A stretch of 64,000 bases of DNA, from NCBI GenBank assembly GCA_019914945.1, contig CM034113.1:7296850-7360849 (forward strand), read 5' to 3'. Origin of the DNA: Typha latifolia. Its lineage: Eukaryota > Streptophyta > Magnoliopsida > Poales > Typhaceae. Position 1 is the stretch's first letter. Each line of letters opens with the position of its first letter. Below the pieces are notes generated by a model. The model searched no databases. It saw only the letters and a list, made by a program, of their open reading frames with translations, and had not been told where the DNA came from. The position numbers and the translations under genes are program-made. Positions 1 through 12,900 of the stretch are shown piece after piece.

Positions 1-58
1 CTCTTTTTAAAGAATTTGATTGCCATGTAACCTTAATCTTTATGATTAAGTTTTCTAG

Positions 59-334
59 GCAATGCATTAATGGGTGTTTTAAGCATGTACTGTTCCATGC
101 CAGTGATGAAGAGTTTGCTGGTGCAGATTGGTACGCCTGTGAGATGACTGGTGTTGGGGATCACAATATCTTACTACATACACTTCTTATTTAGCAGTTT
201 GTTATGACCACTTATATATGTTTCTGAAGTTCTTCCAGGAAATTTCTGCAGGTTGTTGAGACCTTTTCCATATTTCCTGGTTATGAAGATGTAGCTTCCA
301 ATGGTCACCTGGTCGTGTTTCCGTGCACCTGATT
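59..334 (+). other. Weak coding traces, possible tail of an upstream gene
   Basis: After an intron-like acceptor ending in tctag at 58, an open reading stretch runs to a TAG at 192-194 and contains a plausible peptide segment (DEEFAGADWYACEMTG). A second open stretch follows a cag at 248-250 and reads VVETFSIFPGYEDVASNGHL before a TGA near 333. A third begins with ATG near 634 and reads MAVIDAYLEICGDPWVKTKE. The three pieces do not join cleanly in one frame through good splice sites. They could be the last exons and 3' UTR of a gene starting left of the window, or a decayed gene. I do not recognise the family. Confidence 0.22.
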
Positions 335-3300
335 ACTGGAGTTAATCATGTAAGATTATAACTGAACATACATTGTCAGATGGATCTTTTCCTTTTAATA
401 ATTCAGTCCACGTAAAACAGTCTTCATCAGCACTTGTTTGTTACCTGATTGCCAATTTATTGAAGATTTTGTTTTTAGGATTGACGTTCTTTACCCGAGA
501 AACCTGAGTCTGTTCATTTCTTCATATTGATATATGGACCCATTTGTATGTATGTGTGTTTTTATCCACACATCAATATATATGTATAAGTATTGATTAT
601 TTTCTATTCGTTCAGTGATCTTTTTCAACTTGCGAATGGCCGTTATTGACGCATATCTTGAAATTTGTGGAGACCCATGGGTGAAGACTAAAGAAGAGGC
701 AGTCGGCTGTAAATATCAGAACCTCAAAATTTTACTGTTTCATGGTTCCAGCTTCAGTCCCCGCGGCCCAACTGTCTGATGCTGAATTGCTGATACCCCA
801 GAGGCACATCCAAGTGACGGCAAATGATAGCATGGAACATTACAATTCCTCATATTCAGAAAGGAGATTCATAGTCCTCCATAGCCACTGACTCTTTGGG
901 GATGGCTTCTAAAGAATCTAAACTACTAATCTTTTGACACTCGTGCCTCTGAAGCTGTGGCTTGTTGGCTTGGGTTTACAGAGGACCATAGCATCTAAAA
1001 AATTGCAGATTCACCAAATTATGGTTATGGAACATCAAAATTTGTGGCTTCAGATCAAAATTCAGGGGCATTATCTGGAGTACTCTGGATTCTTTTCTGA
1101 TAGATGTAAAGGCCGCCGTCAGAGTGGTCTACTCTATATTCTTGATATTCAATGGTGCACTAAGGATCCTCTAGTGAATTTTTATTTGGATTATATATTG
1201 TATCTTCTGAACCCTACACAATGAGATATCTGAAGGACTTGAAAGTAACTGTTGTCTTCTCATGCTTACAGTCCTTTGGTGTGTAATCATCAATTTTCGT
1301 TTCTAAGTTTTGAATTTTCACTTTTTTTATTATCCTTGGTTCTTTCGGGACTTATTTAGAAGAAGATTCAGTATTTAGATTACTGATTACTTCCCTCTTT
1401 CTTTGTTATGACATAAATCCCGGAATGTATTTGAGCATGAAGTATTGCAGATTTTATAGTAAAAATTATAAATACTCTTGTTGCAGCTTGATCTTGATCA
1501 TTAAGCCCAGCTTTTTACATAGTAAGACTGTTAAAAAAGCTCGTGGGTTATGTTTGTTTAGAGCTCGGCTCGATTAAATAGTAGACTAGCAGTATATATC
1601 AATATAAAATATTATATTATATTATATATGGTCACATGAATTATTAGAATTTTATGTTAATTATTTATTTGTAGCATTGTATGTCTGTATGAGCTAAGTT
1701 TACCTTATAGGATTTATATATTTTTTTATTGTTTTGCTTTCATAATTCTTTTTAATCAATATTAGTCTTCAGTGCATCAAGCTCAAATGAGTCCATTGAG
1801 CTATCGAGCCGAGCTCGAGCCTTATCGAACTGAAATTGAGCCTAGCCGAGTCATTTTTTTTACCTTGAGATGAAATTTTTTGTATACATTTCATTTTTTT
1901 AGCATTGTTCTAATTAATACCCTATATTTGATGATTTTATAATTAGATTCTTTATTTCCGTACAATTTTAATATAGCACTTTATTAATATTTGACTAATT
2001 ACTATTAACTATAGTCTATGATTTATGTAACTGTACTGATTAAATTGGTAAGATGCTCTTAGAAATTTTTTAATTTTTATCCCAAAATTTTAAGTCATAT
2101 CTCACCTGAATAAGAAACAATTTTGTGAATCTAACCACCCTACCCATCTCACCTTTGTCAATTACTATTCTACTCTTAACATTTATCACTTTAGTTGACT
2201 ATCATTTTAATTATTCTCTATTTTTTTTTCTCTCTTTTCTTTGTCCTTTTTATCTATTCATTAGAAAAAATATTTCAATTATTTGCTAAAATATATCTAC
2301 TTTTTATATCACATAAAGTGTAATAATTGTACCACTATATTAGTTTACAACCACAATAGTAGCACTCTTATGCAACTTTAAATAATAAGCATAACTAAAC
2401 TAGCATGAAAGGTATTTAGTAATCATAAATGAGTGCCCCCTAGCAGAATAATCATTGGTTGATACATTTTTATTTGAAAAAGATTAGATTTTACTTAACT
2501 TAAAGTGTTATAATTTAAAATTAGAGTGAAAAATAAGAGGTAAAATTTCAAAATCTTCAGAGGATGGTTCCGTTACTTTATATATTTATCTTGTCTGTGA
2601 TTTAGTAATCCCAAAGTTTCTTTCTTATACGATCAAATAAGGAAAAAATGATCTTTTTTTTTTTCATTTTCGTACTCTTTCTTTCATAACATAATTATCC
2701 GAAAGAGACTGACTTCTAGTGTGGAAGAAAAATGGTTTGTGACGCTGAAATGTACTTCCGACACATAAGATAAAATCGGAAATAACCTTTGTTTCATACT
2801 ACTATTTCGATACAAAATTTCATCTCATGAAAAAACAATAATAATTTGTTCAAGTGTTAATTACAAAAAATAACAAAAAAAAGGCAAGTGTTAATTACAA
2901 AAAATAACAAAAAAAAGAGGGTGTTATTTGAAAATATTTCCTCTATTTATTTATTAATGCTGGCATAACTATAAGCCAGTGATGTTTGACTTTAGACTTC
3001 ATAGGCATTGGATAGACCCCATTCGTGGGGCCCACTCTTCTCTGACCTGGTACTTCCCCCTATCCAATTTTATTCCTCGTTCTGGTCTCAGCCAATGCCA
3101 CACTGCCACGCAATCTTCGAAGGTCGGACATACTATATTTAAGCAAATTTATCATTTGGGCCCTGTCTTTTTCATTATTTAGAAACTATGCTCTGCCTTC
3201 TTTGTAAAGCCAGCAGAAGAAATTTGTTTGAATTATTGTAGGGTTTAATATGCAATAAATTACCTATTTTAGAAATGTCAGGGTTGAATGGGTTAAATTC

Positions 3301-3436
3301 CAAGAGATTTCCGAAGCGGTGAGCAGACCGCCATTGCCTGGTACGCGCGTTCCTTTAGCGTAGTAGCAAAACGTGATCCCCTCACCGTCCGTAAGCATAC
3401 ACTCCGCTTTGTTGAGTTTGTTCACAGATCGAACCA
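335..3436. other. Gene-free AT-rich stretch
   Basis: No convincing gene is visible; the longest open frame here (934-1224) has no recognisable domain. Around 1530-1860 two blocks rich in gagctcg/cgagctc motifs face each other (near 1538-1575 and 1780-1850), which looks like an old foldback repeat. At 2851-2918 there is a 34-bp direct duplication. The part from about 2950 is the distal upstream region of the Alfin-like gene. Confidence 0.5.
2851..2918. repeat. 34-bp tandem duplication
   Basis: Two adjacent, essentially identical 34-bp units, each starting caagtgttaattac and ending in an A-rich run, lie at 2851-2884 and 2885-2918. It looks like a local slippage or microhomology duplication. 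Confidence 0.85.
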
Positions 3437-3448
3437 GGTCACGTGACC
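3437..3448. promoter_or_regulatory. G-box palindrome upstream of the Alfin-like gene
   Basis: A perfect 12-bp palindrome, ggtcacgtgacc, with the CACGTG G-box core at 3440-3445, lies about 290 bp upstream of the start codon. G-boxes bind plant bZIP and bHLH factors, including light and ABA regulators. The site is seen directly; its use is inferred from position. Confidence 0.5.
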
Positions 3449-3738
3449 AAACGACACGGGCACACGACAACGAACGGCAACCGTCGATACTAATAAAAAA
3501 TAAAACCAAAGGAAAGAAGAAATAAAACGGGGGGAAAATTTAGAGGAAAAGAAATCCTTTAAAAACCCTCTCTTTTCTCGTCCCTCCCAGCTCCTACTTC
3601 TAATCTATCTCTTTCTCCTTCCTCCATTCTCCAATTCGTTGGAGAAAACTCTATATCTAACTCTAATCTCGCTCTTTTCTAGGGTTTCGAGGGCGAATTC
3701 CGTGCACTCTTTCACTTTCTTGCTTCTTGCAGTGGGAC

Positions 3739-6606
3739 ATGGATGGGGGTGGGGGTGGTGGCTACAATCCGCGGACGCCGGAGGAGGTCTTTAGGGATTT
3801 CAGAGCAAGAAGAGCTGGAATGATCAAAGCCCTCACTACTGGTTACTACATCTCTCTCTCTCTTGGTTGTTGGATTTTTTGAGGTTTTGTTGGTTCTTTT
3901 TTGTTTGTTTGTTTGGGTTCGTAAGGGTTTCTTTTGGTTGTTAATCTTGGTGCAGATGTCGAGAAGTTCTACCAGCAGTGCGATCCCGGTGAGTTTTATC
4001 CTTCTTTCTCTATCTCCTTAGTTCTTGGAAATAAAAATATAAAAATGTGATTTTGGAGTGCTCTGTCTTCCTTTGGAAAGTGGCTTTCCTTGCTGGAAGT
4101 AAACTATGTAGGAGTTTATGAGTAGTGAGATGGTTGATAATTGATTAAAGGACATTCTTTCCTCTTTTTTTTGGCGTTCATTTAATTTACTCAAAAGTTA
4201 CTTTATTGTGATCTGTGATGATTCCTATCATGGTTGTGCCATTGGATTGCTGAGGGAATTTTACTGCTTGTAGAGAAGGAGAATTTGTGTCTGTACGGAC
4301 TTCCTAATGAGACTTGGGAAGTGAACTTGCCTGCGGAGGAAGTGCCTCCTGAGCTTCCAGAGCCGGCATTAGGGATTAATTTTGCTCGTGACGGGATGGA
4401 TGAAAAAGATTGGTTGTCACTAGTTGCAGTTCACAGTGATGCTTGGTTACTGGCTGTTGCCTTTTACTTTGGAGCACGTTTTGGATTTGACAAGGAATCC
4501 AGGTACTTCTTTTGTTGTTTTATGTTATTAATGAGATAAATCGCCCTTCTTTGAGAAGCACATACTTATTTAGCTTATGTTACCGTTTGTGTATCAATGC
4601 TTCTGTTAGGTACACTTGGTAATGCAATATGTTGACTACAAATTGTTCCCTCTGTTGAACTTAGTGCTAGATGCCAACAACTAACGATGAGACTTTGCAT
4701 TAGTTTGTTTCTTGATGGTTCCTTTTTCTGGTTGTTTCTGTTGTTTTAGGTTTCGGTTGACTACTTATTCCATGGGCCATAAGCTGATATGTGATTGATT
4801 GTTCAAATAGTTATTAACTTTATATTTGAGCATGTGATGTGAAATAAAACTTTTACACTTTGTTCTTTTGTATTATTAGACTAATTAGGATGGCTGCCCA
4901 TAAAATAGTGAATCCTGAAAATTATGTGGGAAATGATAATAATGGAAGTGAACAATGATTATTTTTTTATGTTGTAATAAAGATGGGTGTAATTTCTTCA
5001 AGTATGGGCTAACTTGCACCCCATGCTTGCCTGTGAGGTGGCAGCAAGATGGACTAATTAGCACCCATGCTTTCCACTGATATATTGAATCTTTAGCATG
5101 GTTTGAAGTTTAGTCCAAAACCAAGATGCTTTGCTGAGATGTTTCGCTGGAACATTTCACATTTTGGTCCTATCCAATCCGAAACAAGCATGACAACCTA
5201 GTAACAATTTTTTTAATGTATGTTTCTAATTTTAAGTTGGATTTGACTTGAATCCAAATTGTACTAATTCAATATCAATCTGATTACTTAAATGCTATTA
5301 GATTTTGTGTGATGCATTGAAAAATAAGATAAATGAGACTATTTATTAAAAGAAGTCTGAAACACATACAATAAAACTGACTGAAAAGTTTCATTTCTTA
5401 ACCAAGATGTAATCAAAACTGAAACTGAAACTTTGAACTATGACTATTAGTGATAGTTCTCACTTGATGTACTGTTAACTAGCATTTTGTTCTCCCAGTT
5501 TTTTATGTGTCCTTAGAACAGTTAATAATCCCTGCTTTTGCGGCTTTCCTATGCTGTTGATCTGTAGTGCTGTTTGTGCATTCTAAAGAACAAGTAATTT
5601 CCTTACTAATTGAATGTTGATTTGTAGTTAATCTTTAATATCTATGGTGCAATGCATAGTTACTACTACGAAAATGCTAGTCTCTTAAGTGGGAATTGAA
5701 ATATGAGATGACAATCACAGAGGTTCATTTGGAGGTGAAGCAATCTTCCCATGAGTGTCAACTGCTATGTTGCATCAGATCTGACTAAAGATTCAACAAT
5801 TGCAGTTGCATCAATCCGGATGTTATAGTACTATTCCACAAATAGTATACCTTCTGCCTATTTTTTAACCTCATTTGAATCTTAAAATTTTAATATGATG
5901 CTATTCACCACGAGATGTAGTGGTTTTATGCTGCCTGCACAGCTCTTATATAAAGCCAGATGGTGACATTGCTTAACGGAGAGTCCTATTTATCTGCATT
6001 GTTGCCAAAAAGCATTATTGGAGCAGCAAATATTTTTACTTTAATATCCGAGTGCCAAGAGGCATAGATTTAGACTCGGATGCTTTACTTGTTTTACCTT
6101 GTGATCTATAATTGCAGGAAGCGTCTCTTCAACATGATTAATGGTCTTCCCACCATATATGAGGTTGTGACGGGAACTTCTAGGAAGCAGTCAAAAGAAA
6201 GAACCCCTAATAGTGGCAAGAGCAACAAATCAGGCTCCAAAGTTAGTAGTTTACATCTTATTTTTTTCCACTTTCAAATACTGTATCAATTAACATTTTA
6301 TCTGCTTTTGTTGAACAATTTTACTTTTAGCAATCTCGGCAGTTAGATTCCCACCCTAAGGCCTCAAAGTTGCCACCAAAAGAGGAGGAAGAGAGTCAAG
6401 GAGAGGATGAGGAGGATGAGGAAGAGCACGGGAATACTTTGTGTGGTGCTTGTGGAGACAATTATGCAAATGATGAGTTCTGGATTTGCTGTGATATATG
6501 TGAAAAATGGTTCCACGGTAAATGTGTAAAGATCACTCCTGCCAGGGCGGAGCATATCAAGCAATACAAGTGTCCTGGTTGCAGTAACAAGAGGGCCAGA
6601 GCTTGA
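3739..6606 (+). CDS. Alfin-like PHD-finger protein (H3K4me3 reader)
   Basis: Five exons: 3739-3841, 3956-3988, 4274-4502, 6118-6241 and 6331-6606. They join in frame to 765 nt, giving 254 aa, the usual length of the Alfin-like family. The N-terminal DUF3594 region includes [20 protein letters not shown], the [13 protein letters not shown] block and [20 protein letters not shown]. An acidic linker ([15 protein letters not shown]) follows. The C-terminal PHD finger has the Cys4-His-Cys3 pattern, from [20 protein letters not shown] through WFHGKC to YKCPGC. Family members are nuclear proteins that bind H3K4me2/3 through the PHD finger and link histone marks to stress and germination genes; that role is inferred by homology. 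Introns are canonical GT-AG; intron 3 (4503-6117) carries a dispersed repeat. The start is the first ATG in the Gly-rich leader. The gene converges with the clathrin assembly gene downstream. Confidence 0.95.
5097..5442 (+). repeat. Dispersed repeat (MITE-like) in Alfin intron 3
   Basis: A segment of about 346 bp starting catggtttgaag and ending ttgaactatg. It matches by eye, in reverse orientation, a segment inside the B-box gene intron at about 52953-53323. Matches run along most of the length, including tacttaaatgctattaga and gatgcattgaaaaat. Its two ends are weakly inverted copies of each other (catggtttgaa against catagttcaaa), suggesting a non-autonomous DNA transposon. Confidence 0.7.
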
Positions 6607-8179
6607 AATGTCTGGAGAGCTTGTGGTTTATGCCTTAACTATGGATCTTCAGAAACTTACGGGAGGAGAACCTTTTTGGATGCTGCAGCCTTGGAGTCTG
6701 CATGCGTGTCATCATGTCAGTTTAAAACTAGTTTAGAGTTTAGTTTGTGTTTTATTGGACTTACTTTTTTGTTGACTGAATGGTGTCTATATAGTTTAAT
6801 GTGTCTCCTTGATGTTAACAAACTGTAACTAATAGGCTGCTTCTTTAGTACACCTCTATGTGCTGTGTCTGGACCAGTGATCTTAAGTCAGCTATCTGTA
6901 ATGTTGTAGGATAGCGATTGAAGGAAGTGAATCAAAAGAACCCCAGTGGCTGCACCTTGATGTTTTGGATATTCCTTTAAATGCTTTGATCTACTTGTGG
7001 TGTAAAGATGTCTCTTTGTGAAGGAGCAGGGACATGGAAGATAATTTAGCATCACTTCCATTAGGCATTCCAGATCTCATTGTCAAGTTGTTCCATTTAT
7101 TTGTTTTATTGTATACTAGTACAAGGGATTGAGCTGATAGTATATGTGTTGATATCACAAAAGCAATGTATTCATTTTCTTTTAGATCTGTAAAGTTGGT
7201 CCTTTATTGATGGTTTGGCTCCTGGAGCTTTTAGGTTGACTGGTTTAGGTACCTTATAGAGATTATTCAGGGTAGTGTATGAGAAACTGAGGAAACAGAA
7301 AAGAAAACTTTTCACTATTTTGATGCATAGTTGTGACGCCTTGACTTACCATCGTTTTATGACTGATGTTTATACTACAGAATGTGACTAGTCTGTTGAG
7401 AAGCTTAAATGTTTTTCTTTTTCCAATTACAACAGTGTATGATTTCTTTCGCGCGCATTGTAATTATGTCAAAGTCTTTTCTGTAGGTTATCCATTATCA
7501 TTATGCTGAGAAAGAGATGAATGTCAGTCTACCAGCAAATGGATGTCCTAGAAAGAAAAAGACATGGGGCCATCTAATTGCTGGTTGCTATGTACAAAGG
7601 TGTGCGGTTCCCTTGATAAATTACTTGTTCATATCTTTGACATTTTTGGATTCCTTATTGTCAGAACTTTATTATGCCTTGTTCATTATATATATTTTAC
7701 TAAGTAATTAGATTGTATATGTTGGAAGATGGCCTACCTCATACAGTAGGAAGCATGGCCTCACATGGTCTGTCGCTGCAAATGGTTTGGATATCTCTTC
7801 CCTATTGGAGTCATTGACTCTATCTTTGATTCTCACATCTTTGTCTTCTCTATTGTGAAAAGTTCATGTAGAAAACTCGCTCAAGAATATATCCAATCCA
7901 TATTTGAAGTGCAAATCATCATACACGATACATATCAAACATCTCCAAATCTAAGTTGGATTTGGTCATCATCTCTTTATAATGTGGGCCCAGTTCCACC
8001 CAGTCCAAGAAGTTAATTGATTCAATCATTGAGTTCCACCATAATGACGAATAACTTTGTAGATCAGTGATATGCCTCTGTGATCATTGAGGCTTTGACA
8101 TTTGTGATATTAAGAAAATAAGTCTCATTTGAACATACGTTGGAATTTCATCTTTCCTGGATGTTCCATATTTAATTGC

Positions 8180-8219
<40 letters not shown>

Positions 8220-8699
8220 TTGGTAGAAAGGCAAATTACATCAAAAAGGGCACAAAAATACTTCAGGTATTTAGACGAATACCCTGAGTATCCCTATACA
8301 GGATTGCTAACTGATCATAAGAACAACAATTATGTGAGCTACCGAGATTGGCTAACAAATCTTGATCATATATATTGCATTCCTCAGAATATATATATAT
8401 ATATATTTTATAACATTGAATCATAACTTCTTATAGGCAATCCTCAGAACAATATATATAACATTTCAGGAGATGAGTAGGAAAGTTGTTGCCAAATCAA
8501 GCATTATTTATTGAGCAAATAACATGTTACTATGGTTGAAAGAATATCAGTATTAATATCAATTACAAAACCACCTCCATAACAGGAAGAAAACAAAACA
8601 AGTTACAGAAGCCAGCAAAAGGAAGCCAAAGAAAGCCATATATACTTCAGAGAACTATTATTTTGGTCTAGAGCTCAGACGAGAAGCCCATATTCTGGG
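6607..8699. other. Alfin-like 3' UTR and convergent intergenic spacer
   Basis: The first few hundred bases probably form the Alfin-like 3' UTR; I cannot fix the poly(A) site. Short open frames at 7517-7711, 7765-8016 and 8220-8426 have no recognisable domain and are interrupted by low-complexity sequence. A TTA microsatellite and a short TA run sit between 8180 and 8410. The right end (about 8500-8699) is the likely 3' UTR of the minus-strand clathrin assembly gene. Confidence 0.5.
8182..8219. repeat. (TTA)n microsatellite
   Basis: Uninterrupted ATT/TTA trinucleotide run of about 38 bp in the spacer between two convergent genes. Confidence 0.95.
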
Positions 8700-9878
8700 T
8701 TATAACAGCGCCGTCGCTTGCCTGGTTGACGAATTATTCTCTTTGGTGACTATATTATCAGCAGCTCCTACTGAACGAACATTAGATTCTGCAAATGAGA
8801 AGTTTGAAGTTTGTGAGTTTTCTTCATCAAACTCAACCCAAACCGTGCTTATCGTAGTCTCCAACCTTCCTGAAAACAGATTGTTTTGATCGATTGCAGC
8901 TTCTTCTCTTGCTATTTTACCTTCTTTTATCCTGTCATCCTCAGGGGCTGCTGAAGGCTGAAGGTTGCGTCCAGTTGGTAAGAACTGTTCCATTGCTGAG
9001 ATATTGGAGAGAGTAATGATTTTAACAAAAGGGTAGTCCAGACTCTTGCCCACAATGCTTCTCTTGCAATTGTGATAGAATTCTTGAAGGTTGGTTGTTT
9101 GGGTGCATGCTTTCTCGAGGATGTTGAGGGCTGGAACTCTTAAAGCTTTGTGGAGGTCAAAGGAAGATCTCACCATATCTTCTATTCCCTCGCGGAAGCT
9201 CTCATAAACTCGAAAGCTTTCTCTCAAGATAATGCTGATCGCCGACTGAATGACCTGGCCAGAGCTTGAAATATCAATAAGTGAACAATCTAAGACGCGA
9301 TCAAGTAGGTCTTGGCACTTTGAGAGCCTAAAAATCAACAATTCGATGACTTCTTCTTCGTAAGATTGCGATATGATGATGGAAGATGGCCTACTTGGCT
9401 CCAGATTGCCAGCTTGATTTATGAACCAACCCATCCTCTCTTCAAGAAATGATGAGTAGCTTCTGAGAAAGGCATGCAAGTCATCTGAATGGTCCAAGCA
9501 CCATGAGAGATCCAATCTGAGGTTCCTCGATGACCACAGGTTGCGTAAATCCTGCTCAAAGTACCGATCGCCGCCACGAAGGAGACGGTGAAGTAACACA
9601 AGACATTTGAGAGCAACCATCGGTTCCCTCATGCTATCAAGTCGAATGGAAATCCTTCTAGACAAGAAAGTGATCGACCCAGGAGCGTTTGAGACGAGGA
9701 AAAGGATTTCATGCACATACTTATCGTCGATGGACATGTCATGGCGGTCGGTGCACCTTAAAATGGCGGTCTCGATGTTGGTGAGGATGCTCCGGTCGGT
9801 GGTTGCAGCTTTGCTAATGGTGGTATGATCCATGAATGTGCCAAGAGCTGCCCAAAGCTTACTCTTCACCTTCATCAC
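8700..9878 (-). CDS. Putative clathrin assembly protein, ANTH domain
   Basis: Single-exon gene encoding 392 aa. The N-terminal ANTH domain covers roughly residues 25-290. Family hallmarks are the opening LWAALGTFMDHTTISKA, the helix KYVHEILFLVSNAPGSITFL and the block VALKCLVLLHRLLRGGDRYF. ANTH proteins (the CALM/AP180 class) bind PtdIns(4,5)P2 in the membrane and recruit clathrin during endocytosis. The protein is short and intronless like the small plant PICALM class; many of these act in pollen or tip growth, but nothing here shows tissue. The C-terminal tail is Ser/Asn-rich and I see no NPF or DPF adaptor motif. Two ATGs are adjacent (M1, M2) and either could be used. The leader carries a long CT tract on the coding strand. 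Confidence 0.93.
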   Translation of the reverse strand: MMKVKSKLWAALGTFMDHTTISKAATTDRSILTNIETAILRCTDRHDMSIDDKYVHEILFLVSNAPGSITFLSRRISIRLDSMREPMVALKCLVLLHRLLRGGDRYFEQDLRNLWSSRNLRLDLSWCLDHSDDLHAFLRSYSSFLEERMGWFINQAGNLEPSRPSSIIISQSYEEEVIELLIFRLSKCQDLLDRVLDCSLIDISSSGQVIQSAISIILRESFRVYESFREGIEDMVRSSFDLHKALRVPALNILEKACTQTTNLQEFYHNCKRSIVGKSLDYPFVKIITLSNISAMEQFLPTGRNLQPSAAPEDDRIKEGKIAREEAAIDQNNLFSGRLETTISTVWVEFDEENSQTSNFSFAESNVRSVGAADNIVTKENNSSTRQATALL

Positions 9879-9910
9879 TCTACACTGTCAGCTTCCAAGT
9901 TCTGAAAAGG

Positions 9911-9912
<2 letters not shown>

Positions 9913-9956
<44 letters not shown>
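9913..9956. repeat. (GA)n microsatellite in clathrin gene leader
   Basis: A run of 22 GA dinucleotides, read as CT on the gene strand, starts 35 bp upstream of the minus-strand start codon, so it probably lies in the 5' UTR. CT-rich leaders are common in plant genes and may influence expression; only the repeat itself is seen. Confidence 0.95.
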
Positions 9957-9958
<2 letters not shown>

Positions 9959-12900
9959 CTGCATGAGATTCATACATGCATACACTCATCAAGAAGAAAA
10001 AAAAGATTAGCCTTAAGGTCTAGAGTTGCACAAAGAGGTTCTTAAAGTAATTAATACTTGAGCATTACTCGTACCGTGAGGGAAAGAGCTCATGTCGTCT
10101 TCACCAGAAATAGTGGATGTGTTATTTTGGACCAAGAAATGTGTTGTTTGCCTTATGACTTGAGGAAAAGGTGTAAGGCAGTAAAGCTTCCACTTTGAGA
10201 TACTTGTAATCATATTCCAAGGTCAACCCTTTGTGGGCTTCATTGGTGGGAGAATCACATCCTCTAGGAATAAGGTTCCTCATGCATTAACATCTTCCTC
10301 CATTGGCAACCTTCTAATGGGTTTGACTCTCTGCAAAGCACTCCTCTTTCTCCCTGGATGCCCACATCAACATCAACAACTGCTTGTGGGGGAATGAAGG
10401 GGAACAAAGTTGAAGTTGTTTACTTCCAACTTGAGAGTAGAAGTAGCACAAAAGTTGGTCATACTATTCCCCCTTCCATAATCTTTACAATCTATATTTC
10501 TCCTCCCCCTCCCCCCTCTCTCTCTCTTCTTTATCCATCTTTATGATGTGCCATGTGAACATGTTTAACACTATAAGTAGTAGACTCTTTGTCATGCATA
10601 CTTGATTTATAACACTTCAAAGGTAGCATTTGTGAGAGGTTTGAAAACTTTGGACTTTGAATTATCTTGCTTAGAAAACATCGTGTCGACATGTTTTTTC
10701 TTCTCTTCTTTTTGCTTTTTTTTTCCTTGAGATAACTTAAAGAACATATTATGCTGTTCCCTACTTTGAATTGTTCCTCTGATGGTCTTCGTGATATGCA
10801 TTTTTTGGTACGCAACGAAATGCATTGCAGGTGGTTCGACCAATCACATTGCGAAAGGTGTCATCGGAATAGGGAGATGACTTAAAATGTTGTGATGAGA
10901 AAAGGAATTCATGAGAAAGAAAGGTATCAAGATAGAAAAGGAGAAGAGGTAGGATTCTTGCCATGAAAAAGGTCCACCAAGGTTCATTTCATGTGCATTC
11001 GCTTGAAAGCTACTTTGACATGTTCTTTATAATGTGATAGCTAATGTGGATGAGATAAAGGTTGGTGAAAATTTATGAAAAGATTCAGATAATATATTAG
11101 GAGAAAGCAAAATATTCGAGTCATGCATTGTTTCTAGGCGCGAACTTTGATTAATTCTACTCTCAACATGCCCTTTGAAGAACTTTTGGTTAGTGACATA
11201 AGTGGTAATAGTCCAAGTGGAGTCAGGAACTTGTTAACAAAAATGTTTTGGTGATCTCCGATCATGCTACATATACATACAAGCATTATGATACTTATAC
11301 TGTGTGTACCATAATGATAGCAAAAACATGTAAATTAGAGCATTAATTTCTAGCTTAATTAGAATCAAGATATAGAAGATATAATCTCTAAAATGCTTAT
11401 ACATGAAGAATCATAAGTTTTACCCTTTTTCCATTGAATCATTCCAGGAAACAATAATTTTACTACAAATGAATGCAGTACTTCTGAACATATGATTTTC
11501 ACATGAGCTTTTTACACTTATATTCTCGAATTTCATGTGTTAACTCCTTATTAACTTTACCCTTTTTCATATATTATAGTTAGATGTCAATATAGTATCA
11601 GTAAGTGATTCTTGCTAAGAAATTTCAACTACTATAAAGCCACACTAAATTGCTTTTAATTTCCTAATGTAATTGAATCTGATTCTTTGGTAAAGTTGCA
11701 CCCACTTGAAGTTTTTTTATGTCCTCTTCAGAAGCTATGGAGCACACACACACACAGTTTATCCCTAGGCTTTTGATGATTAAAATAAATACTCTTTTTT
11801 TTTTCCCTATGACATGAAACAATAAGATAATGTTAAGTGGGGGCCCTATTCCTAATGGTGCTTCACTAGAGGCCACTAAGACAAGGTTCCATCAAACAGG
11901 ACTCCTCTCCTTTAGTCATGTCAAACATTTATCTTCCAACCTTCAGAATGTTCTTTTGGCACTAGAGTCTAGAAATGACATGCAAGCATAAACTAATTAA
12001 ATAAAAATCTTATAATTTGTTGGAAATTATAGTCTTTGTAATTTTTTTTTTAATTAAAAGTTCTACAAGGGTAAGGTTACTTAGTATAATCAAGTCACTT
12101 ACACTTCCATTATTAGTATAAACTTAATGCTAAAGTTTCTGCCAAGCTTTCTTTAATCTAAATGCACATCAATCTTTTTTATCTTAAACATGAGATAACT
12201 TGATGATTTAGATGATATTGCATTAGCAGCATATTCACCTTGAATTGCACTTATAAACTGATATCTTAGGTATCATCCAAAGGAATAAGAGAGGTATAAT
12301 CTTTCTTTTATATGCTTAACTTTCTTTTCTTTTCTTTTTTTTTACTTTCTTCACCAAGAGAGGAATCAAGAAACCAGATGTATCATGATCACAAAAAGGA
12401 CATTTTTTTCTTCTCTTATTTGCAGATAAAACAACTTCTAACCCTGCAATAATTAAGAAAACTATGGAAGATAGTCAACTACATGATAGAGGTTTAAAAA
12501 AAAATCTCACAAGTAAAATGAACATGCACAGATATGTAAGCTCACATGGTGCTAGAAAGGCTATGCATACTAATCTCTAATCTGAATATATTTTCTTGTC
12601 TTCTTCCACTGATCTGATATCATATAGTGACTAAAGAAAGGTTCTTAATATTTTTGTGAGATTGCCTCATGTCAAGGAGACATGCATGCATGTGAAACCA
12701 AAAGGCTCAATGTCTCATAGACAATAATTGTCAATAGGGGGACATATATAGCTCAGGCCAAGAAAGCTACTGCAGAGCCTCATGATCATCTTTGTCCTTC
12801 ATATGCATCCAAGTCAAAGTTTCTTCATTTACTTGTCTTTATATGACATCCATTTATTGAATTCAGAAAGAGAGAGCAACTAGCATAAGAAAATTAAAGG

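Noticed and set aside
934..1224. 96-aa open frame near the left edge
   Set aside because: No recognisable domain, poor codon character and no splice context; likely chance or 3' UTR.
3264..3509. 81-aa minus-strand frame upstream of the Alfin-like gene
   Set aside because: Overlaps a G-box-containing promoter and shows no family similarity.
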